Below are positions 5,913-12,570 of a stretch of 17,757 nt of DNA, piece after piece. The translations under genes and the position numbers were made by a program. A model generated the notes under the pieces. It did not search any database. It had not been told where the DNA came from and saw only the letters and a program-made list of their open reading frames with translations. Position 1 is the stretch's first letter. Each line of letters begins with the position of its first letter. Origin of the DNA: Candidatus Woesearchaeota archaeon (GTDB lineage: Archaea; Nanobdellota; Nanobdellia; Woesearchaeales; DSVV01); NCBI GenBank assembly GCA_016215305.1, contig JACRKI010000097.1:1-17757 (forward strand), read 5' to 3'.

Positions 5913-7019
5913 ATGAATAGTTTGAACCCCATCAGCACAGAAGAACTGCTCACGCAGGAAACAAAACCTGTTGAAGAAAAGAAAGCAGAAACAACGATTA
6001 AGAAAAAAGCAGGCCTCTTCACTGTTCTTGCACTTACTGTCGCATCCATGATGGGTTCTGGACTTTTTTCCGGCGCAGGAGTCGCCGCGGCATACGCTGG
6101 ACCTGCTTCTTTGATTACCTGGATCATACTTGGAGCAGTCACTATTTATGTAGGGATGTGCTTCGCGGAACTGGTTGCATTGTTTCCCAGGGCAGGAGGA
6201 GTATACGAATTCACCAAACAAAGTTATGGGCAATTTCCCTCCTTTATTATTGGCTGGCTCGCGTGGCTTTCCGGCAATATGTTCGCCGCGGTTTTGTTAA
6301 TTGACGCGCTTGATTATCTCATTCTCGCATTTCCTTCTGTATTTCCTGAACCATATATGGAAACAATGAAAATAATCCTCGGGATCTCAATTATTCTTCT
6401 CCTGAATTATGTTACTTTCCGAGGAATTGAAGCAAGTGGAATTTTGCTTGGCGTATTATCCATTGCATCTGTCCTCATTCTTGTCGCGATTGTAGTTCGA
6501 GGGATATTTGAGGTGAACATACACAATTTTACTCCATTTATGCCATACTCTCCCGCGTTCATCTTTCTTGCCATGTTTTTTCTCATGGATACTTTCTTTG
6601 GATGGGATGGGGCGACGTACATTTCTGAAGAAGTTGAAAACGCAGAAAAAATTATTCCTAAAGTTTTAATTTGGGTTTGTGTTGTACTCAGCATTCTTGG
6701 ATTTCTCATGGGCTTTGTTCTCATGGGCATAATTCCCCTGGATGATTTATCAAACTCCCTTGTCCCTGCATCTGACGCGGGAACTATTCTTTTCGGAAGC
6801 GCGGGCGCAATGATTGTCGGTCTCGGTGTCTTTCTCTCGATCGTCGGCATGGTCGCGAGCACTGTTGTTACTTCTCCCCGTTTACTCCTCGCGCTTGCGC
6901 GAGACAAACTTTTCATCGACGCGATGACAGAAGTTCATCCAAAATATGGGACACCGTACAAATCAATTATGTTTCAAACTATATTTCTCTTGCTGATGCT
7001 TTTTATAGGATTTAAATAG
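5913..7019 (+). CDS. APC-superfamily amino acid/cation permease, N-terminal nine helices up to an in-frame TAG
   Basis: 368 codons encode a cytosolic N-terminus of about 38 residues and nine membrane helices of the APC (LeuT-fold) type. The unwound first helix carries the substrate signature MMGSGLFSGAG; helix 2 has FAELVALFPRAGG, typical of amino acid-polyamine-organocation transporters. The reading frame meets a single TAG (7017-7019) directly after the ninth helix. The same frame continues with the three missing helices of the family in the next entry, so this part alone would be an incomplete transporter. Either the gene is broken by one point mutation, the TAG is read through, or two polypeptides assemble. 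Substrate cannot be told. Confidence 0.85.
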   Translation: MNSLNPISTEELLTQETKPVEEKKAETTIKKKAGLFTVLALTVASMMGSGLFSGAGVAAAYAGPASLITWIILGAVTIYVGMCFAELVALFPRAGGVYEFTKQSYGQFPSFIIGWLAWLSGNMFAAVLLIDALDYLILAFPSVFPEPYMETMKIILGISIILLLNYVTFRGIEASGILLGVLSIASVLILVAIVVRGIFEVNIHNFTPFMPYSPAFIFLAMFFLMDTFFGWDGATYISEEVENAEKIIPKVLIWVCVVLSILGFLMGFVLMGIIPLDDLSNSLVPASDAGTILFGSAGAMIVGLGVFLSIVGMVASTVVTSPRLLLALARDKLFIDAMTEVHPKYGTPYKSIMFQTIFLLLMLFIGFK

Positions 7020-7916
7020 TATGATCTTCTTTGGTCAACAGAAATTCCTCTTTCTATGGCATTCTACATTCCATGCATTCTCTGCGTGAGCGTTCTGCGC
7101 TACAAAATGCCTGATCTCCCAAGACCATACAAAGCACCGTTTGGAATTGTTGGTCCTATTATTGCTTCAATCCTTTATCTTACTGCGCTCAGCATTTGGA
7201 TATGGACTGAACCAACCGCATTTCACACCCTTCTCATTGTCGCATCACTCATCGCGCTCGCGCTTCCTGTTTATTTACTCCTGACATTTTATTACAATCC
7301 TGACGCGATCATCCCCGCAGTCAATAAAATTTCCGTGCTTCAATACTGGCTTGAAGATTTCCTTCTTCCCCGAGATATTCGCAAACAAGTGCTTGCGCTT
7401 TTTGACGATTATGAAGGAAAAAATATTCTGGAATTTGGTTCTGGCGTTGGCACCATGACCATGCACCTCGCAGAACTCATCAAACCAGGCGGCCACATTT
7501 ACGCAGTTGATCTCAGCAAAGGAAACCTGAAAATCATTGACAAACGCGCCGCGAAAAAAGGACACGACCATGTTCATACCATTCACGATGAACATCAGAT
7601 GAATCGCGTGCATCCCTCTGTTCCAAAAGTTGACATGATTTTTTCTTTTGGCATGTTATCCTATATCCAAGATTTGAAAAAAGTTTTGAAAGAACTGCAC
7701 ATCCGCCTTCCTGAAGGAGGCCAAGTGTGTTTCATTGAATACGCGAATTTGTATAAGGTTTTGCCAAACGTCGGCTGGCTTGCGCATCCTGACGATGTCA
7801 GACAAATATTCCATGAAAATGGATTTTCTGTGACTGTGCAGCTCTACAAAGGATTATTGTGGGATTACATGGTCATTTATGGAATTAAGAGCAAAGAGGG
7901 ATTGCCGTATATTTGA
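7020..7916 (+). CDS. C-terminal part of the permease (helices 10-12) fused to a SAM-dependent methyltransferase
   Basis: Directly after the TAG at 7017-7019 the same frame stays open for 298 codons. It gives YDLLWSTEIPLSMAFY, the tenth helix, DLPRPYKAPFG (a standard APC loop), two more helices to about YYNPDAI, and then without a break a class I methyltransferase: motif I ILEFGSGVGTMTMHLAE, acidic AVDLS after the second strand, and KVDMIFSFGMLSYIQDL. The first ATG inside is at 7056; it has no Shine-Dalgarno site, and a TTTAAATAG at 7011-7019 could act as a TATA box about 41 nt before it. A membrane-anchored methyltransferase made separately is therefore an alternative. The substrate is unknown. 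Confidence 0.75.
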   Translation, partial: YDLLWSTEIPLSMAFYIPCILCVSVLRYKMPDLPRPYKAPFGIVGPIIASILYLTALSIWIWTEPTAFHTLLIVASLIALALPVYLLLTFYYNPDAIIPAVNKISVLQYWLEDFLLPRDIRKQVLALFDDYEGKNILEFGSGVGTMTMHLAELIKPGGHIYAVDLSKGNLKIIDKRAAKKGHDHVHTIHDEHQMNRVHPSVPKVDMIFSFGMLSYIQDLKKVLKELHIRLPEGGQVCFIEYANLYKVLPNVGWLAHPDDVRQIFHENGFSVTVQLYKGLLWDYMVIYGIKSKEGLPYI

Positions 7917-7940
7917 TTAGATACTTCTTTTTAGTAGTAA

Positions 7941-7949
7941 ATTTTAAAA
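7941..7949 (+). promoter_or_regulatory. TATA box of the 7972 gene
   Basis: ATTTTAAAA is centred about 27 nt before the ATG at 7972, the same leaderless spacing as its neighbours. Confidence 0.4.
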
Positions 7950-7971
7950 GTAGAAATGATTTCTTTGGTTT

Positions 7972-8586
7972 ATGACCGTCAAAATCACTGGAGCAAATGG
8001 TAAAGTTGGACGACTTTATCTTGATTCAGAAAATGGATATAGACTTACTGCATTAGTAGAATCCTGTACTTTTGAGTATGAAATAGGTCAACAAACAATT
8101 TTAGTTACTGATCGAAGCATGAGAGAATATCATGGCTTATTTCATGAAATGCCAAGAGACAGAGAGTTTCAATATGTAGATGTTGGCGCAGGACTTGGAG
8201 GATTTATTCCTTATCTTATTGAGGATCTTGGCGTTACTAAAAGACCAATAGTTATTGATCCCTGCGATTATACACAGATGAGAGAAATGCTGATAACCGC
8301 AAAGCAACTTGTAGAAGGGACTGGGTTACAATACAGAATTGATTTGCTTCTTCATCGTTCTGAAATTTATCTTGATTCCTCTCGCGTTGTTCTTATTCAA
8401 GAACCTGTACGAGACGCAGTTCAAAATCATTCCGAAATAGCAGGAATTGCAGATGTTGTACTTGATCACTGGGCTACTGGACGGTATTGCCATAAAGATA
8501 TGCGAGATGCTGATACACAGATTCTCAAAACTGCACAACGAGAAAAAGGATTATTTCTTATTGATCCGAGGTATAGCAATTCATAA
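7972..8586 (+). CDS. Methyltransferase-like (Rossmann-fold) protein
   Basis: A 204-residue soluble protein. Residues 66-100 hold a class I methyltransferase-like glycine loop (YVDVGAGLGGFIPYLIEDLG) followed by a strand ending in an acid (PIVIDPCDY), the expected SAM-binding arrangement. The later strands (VVLIQEP, VVLDHWATGRY) are compatible with the fold but catalytic motifs are not recognisable, so the substrate, and even activity, is uncertain. The N-terminal 60 residues are an unassigned small domain (MTVKITGANGKVGRLYLDS). The gene stands alone behind its own TATA box, 55 nt after the permease-methyltransferase fusion. Confidence 0.65.
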   Translation: MTVKITGANGKVGRLYLDSENGYRLTALVESCTFEYEIGQQTILVTDRSMREYHGLFHEMPRDREFQYVDVGAGLGGFIPYLIEDLGVTKRPIVIDPCDYTQMREMLITAKQLVEGTGLQYRIDLLLHRSEIYLDSSRVVLIQEPVRDAVQNHSEIAGIADVVLDHWATGRYCHKDMRDADTQILKTAQREKGLFLIDPRYSNS

Positions 8587-8592
8587 GCTTTT

Positions 8593-8865
8593 TTATTTAT
8601 TTTCCATCCACTTCTTTTTGCACCACGACAATGTTAATGTCGATAAAATAAAACCGACAACTGGCACAATTGCATTGAGGAAAATATTTGGCGCGTGAAT
8701 GAGCCAGAGAAAGAAGACAACAATGATGTAGGTCATCACTGCGATTATTGCTCTTCTTGTTTTAGATGTTTCCCATGCTTTGTCCAACTCTACTCTTTTG
8801 TTTCGTTCTTGGATAGATTGGAGTTCTGATTGTTTTTTCATAGTATTTTTCTCACGCATTAGCAT
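8593..8865 (-). CDS. Conserved small two-helix membrane protein
   Basis: A 90-residue protein with a charged N-terminal helix (IQERNKRVELDKAWETSKTR), then two hydrophobic helices joined by HAPNIFLNAIVP, and a basic end (CKKKWMENK). I recognise the pattern RNKRVELDKAWETS...NAIVPVxGFxLSTL from small uncharacterised proteins spread through archaea and candidate phyla bacteria; function unknown. The family usually begins at MKKQSEL, which is the ATG at 8841. The ATGs at 8865 and 8859 fit the upstream TATA box (29-35 nt) better as leaderless starts, so the start is open. It converges with the gene ending at 8586, leaving 6 nt. Confidence 0.75.
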   Translation of the reverse strand: MLMREKNTMKKQSELQSIQERNKRVELDKAWETSKTRRAIIAVMTYIIVVFFLWLIHAPNIFLNAIVPVVGFILSTLTLSWCKKKWMENK

Positions 8866-8890
8866 CGCTTGTGTATCTTTAGATAATTAT

Positions 8891-8900
8891 TATTAAATTT
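8891..8900 (-). promoter_or_regulatory. TATA box of the 8865 gene inside a palindromic AT-rich region
   Basis: On the minus strand AAATTTAATA lies about 29 nt before ATG 8865. It is the centre of an imperfect inverted repeat whose arms end in GTATCTT and AAGATAC (8871-8922). Confidence 0.35.
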
Positions 8901-8901
8901 T

Positions 8902-8948
8902 ATAATAAATACATGAAGATACATCAACGTTTCTGGTTCCAGTATTTT
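8902..8948 (+). repeat. Dispersed intergenic repeat, copy 3
   Basis: ATAATAAATACATGAAGATAC, then TCAACGTTTCTGGTTCCAG and TATTTTT. It shares ACATGAAGATAC (8911-8922), TCAAC, CTGGTTC and GTATT in order with the minus strand of copy 1a. The 8866-9000 gap holds nothing else recognised. Confidence 0.5.
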
Positions 8949-9000
8949 TCTTTCTTAGTTAGTGTGTGAGTACTTAGCGTCTGAAAAAATATTATTACTT

Positions 9001-10902
9001 CTATTTCACCCGCACCACTTCCAGATTTCTCGGACTCACTGTTTCAATCTTATACTGCTTGTGAATAGAAGAGGCAAAATCAAGACATCGACTGCTCTCT
9101 CCATGATTGACAATGATCTTTTTTGGTTTTGGACTGCAGCGATAGATAAATCCCATCAACTCTTTTCGACTGCTATGGCCGGACAACCCTTCAATGGTAT
9201 GAATTTCCATATTGATCTTTGTCATCTCTGGCTTGCCGCTCGCGCCATGATCAAACACAATCTCCCGTTCTCCACTCTGAATTCGTCTTCCCAAACTGCC
9301 TTCTCCCTGATACGACGTAAAGATAAGACTGTTTCTTTCAGAAGCTGCAAAATGTTTCAAATACTGCACGCTTGGTCCGCCAACGAGCATTCCAGATGTT
9401 GCAAGCACAACACATGGACCAGTATCTTCCATAATCTGCTGCCGCTCTTTGCCGCTTCCCACCTGCTTAAACATTGGCGCGAGGAATGGATTGTGATCTT
9501 TCTGAAAAATAAGTTTTCGCACATTCATGTTCAAAAATTCCGGATACGCGGAATGAATTGCAGTGACATCCCAAACCATGCCATCAATATAGACCGGAAC
9601 TTCTTCTAATCTTTTTGTTCTGAATAATTCCTCCAAAACAAGAAGAACTTCCTGCGCTCGTCCAACTCCTAAAACAGGAACCAACACTCTTCCTCTGCGC
9701 TCAAGTGTTTTTGTAATGATGTCAATAAACTGATTTTCACATTCAAAATGCGTCGGATAATTATTTTCTTTTCCCCCATAGGTACTTTCAATAATCATGG
9801 ATTCAAGTCTTGGAAATTGCGTCACTGCTGGATCTAGCAATGTTGTTCTTCCAAATTTCATGTCGCCAGTGTACAACATGTTATGCAGACCGTTTCCGAC
9901 GTGCAAATGCACCATCGCGCTCCCAATAATATGGCCTGCGTTATACATCGTGATTCTGACGTCAGGAGTAATATCTGTGACTTCTTCAAAATCCAAACAA
10001 ATAGTATGTTTGAGCGTTTCTTTCACATCATCGCTCGTGTAGAGCGGCTCTTTGCCATCTGCTCTTGCAATTTTTATCATGTCTAACTGCAACAATGCCA
10101 TGATATCTCGTGTTGGCGCAGTACAATACGTTGGTCCACGAAATCCAAACTTATAGAGATACGGAAGGAAACCACAGTGATCCAAATGACTGTGCGTGAT
10201 AATCACTGCATCCAAATCATTGATATTAAATTCCGGCGCTTCAAAATACGGATACTCCGCGCCTGTCAACCCCGCAGGATCAATGCCGCAATCCAACATA
10301 ATTCTTGATTCTGGTGTTTGCAACAAAAGGCAACTTCTTCCGACTTGTCTTCCTGCACCAAGAACACTAAGGCGCACCCATTCCTGTTTCTTTTCCCGCT
10401 GCCAGCCATCGTAAATTCTATGTCCAATTTTATCTAAAAATTTTCTTCGATAATCGCTGTGCTGGTAGAGAACAAGACGAATGTTTTCAATAAGCTGGCA
10501 CCTAATTGGCGGTGAGCGTCTCACAATCGGAACCCAGAACGTGCGCTTTTTTATTTCATACAATGTCGCGCCTTGTTTGCCGATCGCAACTCCCGGCTTA
10601 TCTGCTTCAATAATCACTCGAGAACGCTGCGGATCAAAAATAATTTGCTTCAGTCCCGCTTCTTCTGGAATCAACGAACGAATTTCTTTTTCCGCTCCTT
10701 CCACATCCATAGTCAGCGCAGGATCTGGACGCAACTCCACTCGCTTTTTGATCAGGTCCACTGCTTCTTTAATGCAGGTTCCTGGCTCAAGGAGGAATTC
10801 CTTTCGTTTGGAATAGAGAACAATGTTCGCGCCTTCAAAACACGCGTCTGTGATTTTATCTTCTGGAACTACTTTGAAAATTTCTTTAATAATCTTTGTC
10901 AT
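9001..10902 (-). CDS. aCPSF1/FttA, KH-domain beta-CASP ribonuclease and transcription termination factor
   Basis: A 633-residue protein, the usual length for archaeal aCPSF1. Residues 1-145 hold the N-terminal KH-type domains, with GxxG at 108-111 (GKQG). The metallo-beta-lactamase core follows with HSHLDH (237-242), AGHIIGSA (H324) and YTGDMKFG (D347); the beta-CASP part ends with LSGHSS (H576) and IIVNHGES (H600), which complete the zinc site. All metal ligands are present. In archaea this enzyme cleaves nascent RNA at U-rich sites and ends transcription together with Spt4/5. It follows psmB on the same strand, an arrangement also known from other archaea (for example MJ1236/MJ1237). Its stop is TAG at the family's normal C-terminus. 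A large hairpin lies 3 nt before the start codon. Confidence 0.95.
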   Translation of the reverse strand: MTKIIKEIFKVVPEDKITDACFEGANIVLYSKRKEFLLEPGTCIKEAVDLIKKRVELRPDPALTMDVEGAEKEIRSLIPEEAGLKQIIFDPQRSRVIIEADKPGVAIGKQGATLYEIKKRTFWVPIVRRSPPIRCQLIENIRLVLYQHSDYRRKFLDKIGHRIYDGWQREKKQEWVRLSVLGAGRQVGRSCLLLQTPESRIMLDCGIDPAGLTGAEYPYFEAPEFNINDLDAVIITHSHLDHCGFLPYLYKFGFRGPTYCTAPTRDIMALLQLDMIKIARADGKEPLYTSDDVKETLKHTICLDFEEVTDITPDVRITMYNAGHIIGSAMVHLHVGNGLHNMLYTGDMKFGRTTLLDPAVTQFPRLESMIIESTYGGKENNYPTHFECENQFIDIITKTLERRGRVLVPVLGVGRAQEVLLVLEELFRTKRLEEVPVYIDGMVWDVTAIHSAYPEFLNMNVRKLIFQKDHNPFLAPMFKQVGSGKERQQIMEDTGPCVVLATSGMLVGGPSVQYLKHFAASERNSLIFTSYQGEGSLGRRIQSGEREIVFDHGASGKPEMTKINMEIHTIEGLSGHSSRKELMGFIYRCSPKPKKIIVNHGESSRCLDFASSIHKQYKIETVSPRNLEVVRVK

Positions 10903-10905
10903 ATT

Positions 10906-10951
10906 AAAAATTCTCGCATTCAGACACTTCGTGTCTTCATGGAGAATTTTT
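10906..10951 (-). promoter_or_regulatory. Long hairpin with U-run in the leader of aCPSF1
   Basis: On the minus strand AAAAATTCTC (10951-10942) pairs with GAGAATTTTT (10915-10906), 10 bp. Inside are CAT/ATG, a tandem G-A/G-A internal loop, and AGACAC-GAA-GTGTCT, 6 bp with a triloop, with one bulged C. The stem ends in U5 three nt before the ATG at 10902 and occupies the place of a ribosome binding site. It could act as a terminator-like attenuator, a cleavage site for the encoded factor, or a translation block. Structure drawn by eye. Confidence 0.6.
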
Positions 10952-11015
10952 CACACTCCTTTAGTTATTTTTCTAATAAATGAGAATTTTCCTCTTTTTC
11001 TCCTTCATTTTTATC

Positions 11016-11058
11016 AAATAAATTTCTTGCGAATGAAATGAGCAGAAGAAATTTATTT
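11016..11058 (-). promoter_or_regulatory. Hairpin spanning the psmB stop codon
   Basis: AAATAAATTTCTT (11016-11028) and AAGAAATTTATTT (11046-11058) form a perfect 13-bp stem with a 17-nt loop. The psmB stop codon (11053-11055) is inside one arm. It may stabilise the psmB mRNA end or mark a processing site between psmB and aCPSF1. No clean U-run follows on the minus strand. Confidence 0.45.
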
Positions 11059-11715
11059 ATGCTTCAATAACGCTTCAATATCCTGATCAAATACTTTTTT
11101 CACGCCGTCTTTTGTGACTGTGACAATCATCGCGCCATTTCCTGACGCAATATCTCTTTGCATTGCCGCGTTTAATGCTTTGATCGCAAGATCAATTCCC
11201 TCATCTGTGGACATATTTTTTTTATACATGGTTTCTAAAACTCCAAACGCCATGACACTTCCACTGCCTGAACTGATGTAGTCATCAATCAAGGAAAGAG
11301 AACCATCCGGATAAATATCATAAATGTAATTTCCTGTTTCATCATTGCCGCCCACAATAAAATGCGCAATGCCTGGAATCATCGACATTCTTCTGATATT
11401 GCCATAGACCATATTCGCGAGCAGATTTGCCGCTTCTTTGACAGTTGGCTCTCTGCTTCCTCTTATTTTCTTTAATTGCAATTCTGCTTTGATTAATTTC
11501 GTGAGAAGCTGCGCGTCGCTGACTGTTCCAGCCATAGTAATAACCATCTTGTCCGCGATCTGCTGGATTTTTTCTGTTTTCTTATTCGCGATCATGTATC
11601 CTGCTGTTGCCCGCTTATCCGCTGCAAGAACAAGACCGTCTTTGCAAACCATTGCTAATGTTGTTGTTCCTGTACTCAGTGTTGCTTGTTCTGCATTACT
11701 TGGCATGTTACTCAT
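11053..11715 (-). CDS. psmB: 20S proteasome beta subunit, threonine protease
   Basis: A 220-residue precursor. A 16-residue propeptide ends in LSTG, and cleavage exposes Thr17 (TTTLAM) as the N-terminal nucleophile. D33 (AADKRAT) and K49 (KKTEKI) match the mature Asp17 and Lys33 of the active site; the SGSGS motif (YISSGSGSVMAFG) is also present. It forms the inner rings of the archaeal 20S proteasome, which degrades unfolded proteins with PAN or CDC48-type ATPases. The alpha subunit gene is not in the window. GAGGGGA lies about 6 nt before the ATG, so unlike its neighbours it has a leader with a ribosome binding site. aCPSF1 follows on the same strand after 150 nt. Confidence 0.97.
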   Translation of the reverse strand: MSNMPSNAEQATLSTGTTTLAMVCKDGLVLAADKRATAGYMIANKKTEKIQQIADKMVITMAGTVSDAQLLTKLIKAELQLKKIRGSREPTVKEAANLLANMVYGNIRRMSMIPGIAHFIVGGNDETGNYIYDIYPDGSLSLIDDYISSGSGSVMAFGVLETMYKKNMSTDEGIDLAIKALNAAMQRDIASGNGAMIVTVTKDGVKKVFDQDIEALLKHK

Positions 11716-11734
11716 ACAAAATCCCCTCTTGTCA

Positions 11735-11887
11735 TTGATTATTTTTGAAAATCTCCTTAGAATCCTTTCTCTTGATATTGATGACGATTTGGAATATTTA
11801 AATGTTGCGGAAATTATAGGGGAAGATGCTGAAATTCATCGACTATTAATTAAACTAATTAAGCATGGATACAAAACATATAAATAG
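11735..11887 (+). CDS. Possible small or remnant ORF
   Basis: From a TTG at 11735 an open frame of 50 codons encodes LIIFENLLRILSLDIDDDLE, then NVAEIIGEDAEIHRLLIKLI and KHGYKTYK. The second half reads like a genuine helical protein C-terminus: acidic turn, amphipathic helix, basic tail, AT-rich codons like the island genes downstream. There is no ATG and no ribosome binding site, and its last codons overlap the TATA box of the next gene (11878-11887). The psmB promoter also lies inside it on the other strand. It may be the tail of a gene cut off when the island inserted, or chance. Stop is TAG. Confidence 0.25.
   Translation: MIIFENLLRILSLDIDDDLEYLNVAEIIGEDAEIHRLLIKLIKHGYKTYK
11793..11803 (-). 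promoter_or_regulatory. Probable TATA box of psmB
   Basis: On the minus strand ATTTAAATATT lies about 83 nt before the psmB ATG. This predicts a start near 11772 and a leader of about 55 nt that includes the GAGGGGA ribosome binding site. Confidence 0.35.
11878..11887 (+). promoter_or_regulatory. TATA box of the three-gene island operon
   Basis: ATATAAATAG is centred about 27 nt before the ATG at 11909, giving a leaderless start for the first gene of the cassette. Confidence 0.5.
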
Positions 11888-11908
11888 GATTTAGTTTCTG
11901 AATGAGAT

Positions 11909-12370
11909 ATGAACAGTTTAGTTGTTTTTGGATTAATTAAAAGATTATACCCTGATTTTGATATGTCTACCTTTGAAAAAAGACTGAAGCTTCAAAAAAT
12001 AGTTTATCTCCTCCAAGCTCAAGGAATTAATTTAGGTTATTCCTTTCGTTTGTATCTTTACGGTCCGTACTGCCAAGAATTAGCAAAAACTGCTTATTAT
12101 GTTGAAGATTTTAAGAAAGTAAACTTAGTAGGATTTGAAGATCCAATGATAGAGCAAAAATTTGAAAGTTTTGTTAGTAGAATTACCCCTGTTAAAGATA
12201 ACATTGAATGGCTAGAAATTGCGAGCACTATTCACTTATTTACCACATTATATCTCAAAGAAGATACAAAACAGATTATTAAAAGGATCCAAGAGATAAA
12301 ACCAAAATATACAACCGCATTTATTGAACAAGTATGGACGGAGATGAAAGGATGGATAGTTCCAAATTAA
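11909..12370 (+). CDS. YwgA/COG3432-like protein, possibly related to Panacea-type antitoxins
   Basis: A 153-residue soluble protein. RLKLQKIVYLLQAQGI followed by YSFRLYLYGPYCQELAK is the recognisable part: a helix LQKxxYLL, then an aromatic strand with YGPY, as in the YwgA/COG3432-type proteins. DUF4065/Panacea (SocA) antitoxins have a similar LQKLLYYxQ ... YGP layout. The rest is helical with no catalytic motif. It is the first of three overlapping genes ending in a MazF/PemK-like gene, so an antitoxin or regulatory role is a reasonable inference, not proven. Codons are much richer in A/T than those of psmB or SppA beside it, a sign of transfer. Confidence 0.6.
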   Translation: MNSLVVFGLIKRLYPDFDMSTFEKRLKLQKIVYLLQAQGINLGYSFRLYLYGPYCQELAKTAYYVEDFKKVNLVGFEDPMIEQKFESFVSRITPVKDNIEWLEIASTIHLFTTLYLKEDTKQIIKRIQEIKPKYTTAFIEQVWTEMKGWIVPN

Positions 12371-12570
12371 AGTATGTTATAATGCCAAGTAATACTGATG
12401 ATTTAAACCAATTAGTTCTTCGTTTAAGGAAACAAGACGCTGTTTTCTCTTCTACAATCTCTACATTTTCTTTATTAGAAGATTCAAAAATGAAACAAGA
12501 ACCAATATTTAAGATAAATGCTACAATCAAAAATAAAGGAGCAATACCTAAATTTTGTTTTCTAAAATGA
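12352..12570 (+). CDS. Unknown 72-residue protein, middle gene of the island cassette
   Basis: The frame overlaps the end of the previous gene by 19 nt and the start of the next by 4 nt (ATGA). MDSSKLKYVIMPSNTDDLNQ, then LVLRLRKQDAVFSSTISTFS, then a KINATIKNKG tail. Start 12352 is chosen because GGAG (12339-12342) lies 9 nt upstream; the ATG at 12334 would add six residues. It could be a small antitoxin bridging its two neighbours or a DNA-binding partner, but I recognise no family. Its position inside overlapping genes is the main evidence that it is real. Confidence 0.55.
   Translation: MDSSKLKYVIMPSNTDDLNQLVLRLRKQDAVFSSTISTFSLLEDSKMKQEPIFKINATIKNKGAIPKFCFLK

Noticed and set aside
7011..7019. 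TTTAAATAG as the promoter of a separate methyltransferase gene
   Set aside because: Not excluded, but it is the coding sequence of the helix 9 end plus the TAG, is about 41 nt from the ATG at 7056, and there is no ribosome binding site; the frame before that ATG still encodes conserved permease residues.
5913..7019. Wholesale reassignment of TAG to an amino acid in this genome
   Set aside because: aCPSF1 ends with TAG at the normal family C-terminus and the zinc-finger gene also ends in TAG, so TAG still works as a stop.
8962..9609. A 215-codon plus-strand frame inside aCPSF1
   Set aside because: It is antisense to the conserved C-terminal half of aCPSF1, whose metal-binding motifs are intact; the reverse translation looks random.
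10906..10951. Hairpin as a kink-turn bound by L7Ae
   Set aside because: It has tandem G-A pairs, and AUGAAGA/CUGA resembles C/D boxes, but the strand opposite the needed 3-nt bulge is not flush with the outer stem, so a standard kink-turn does not form.
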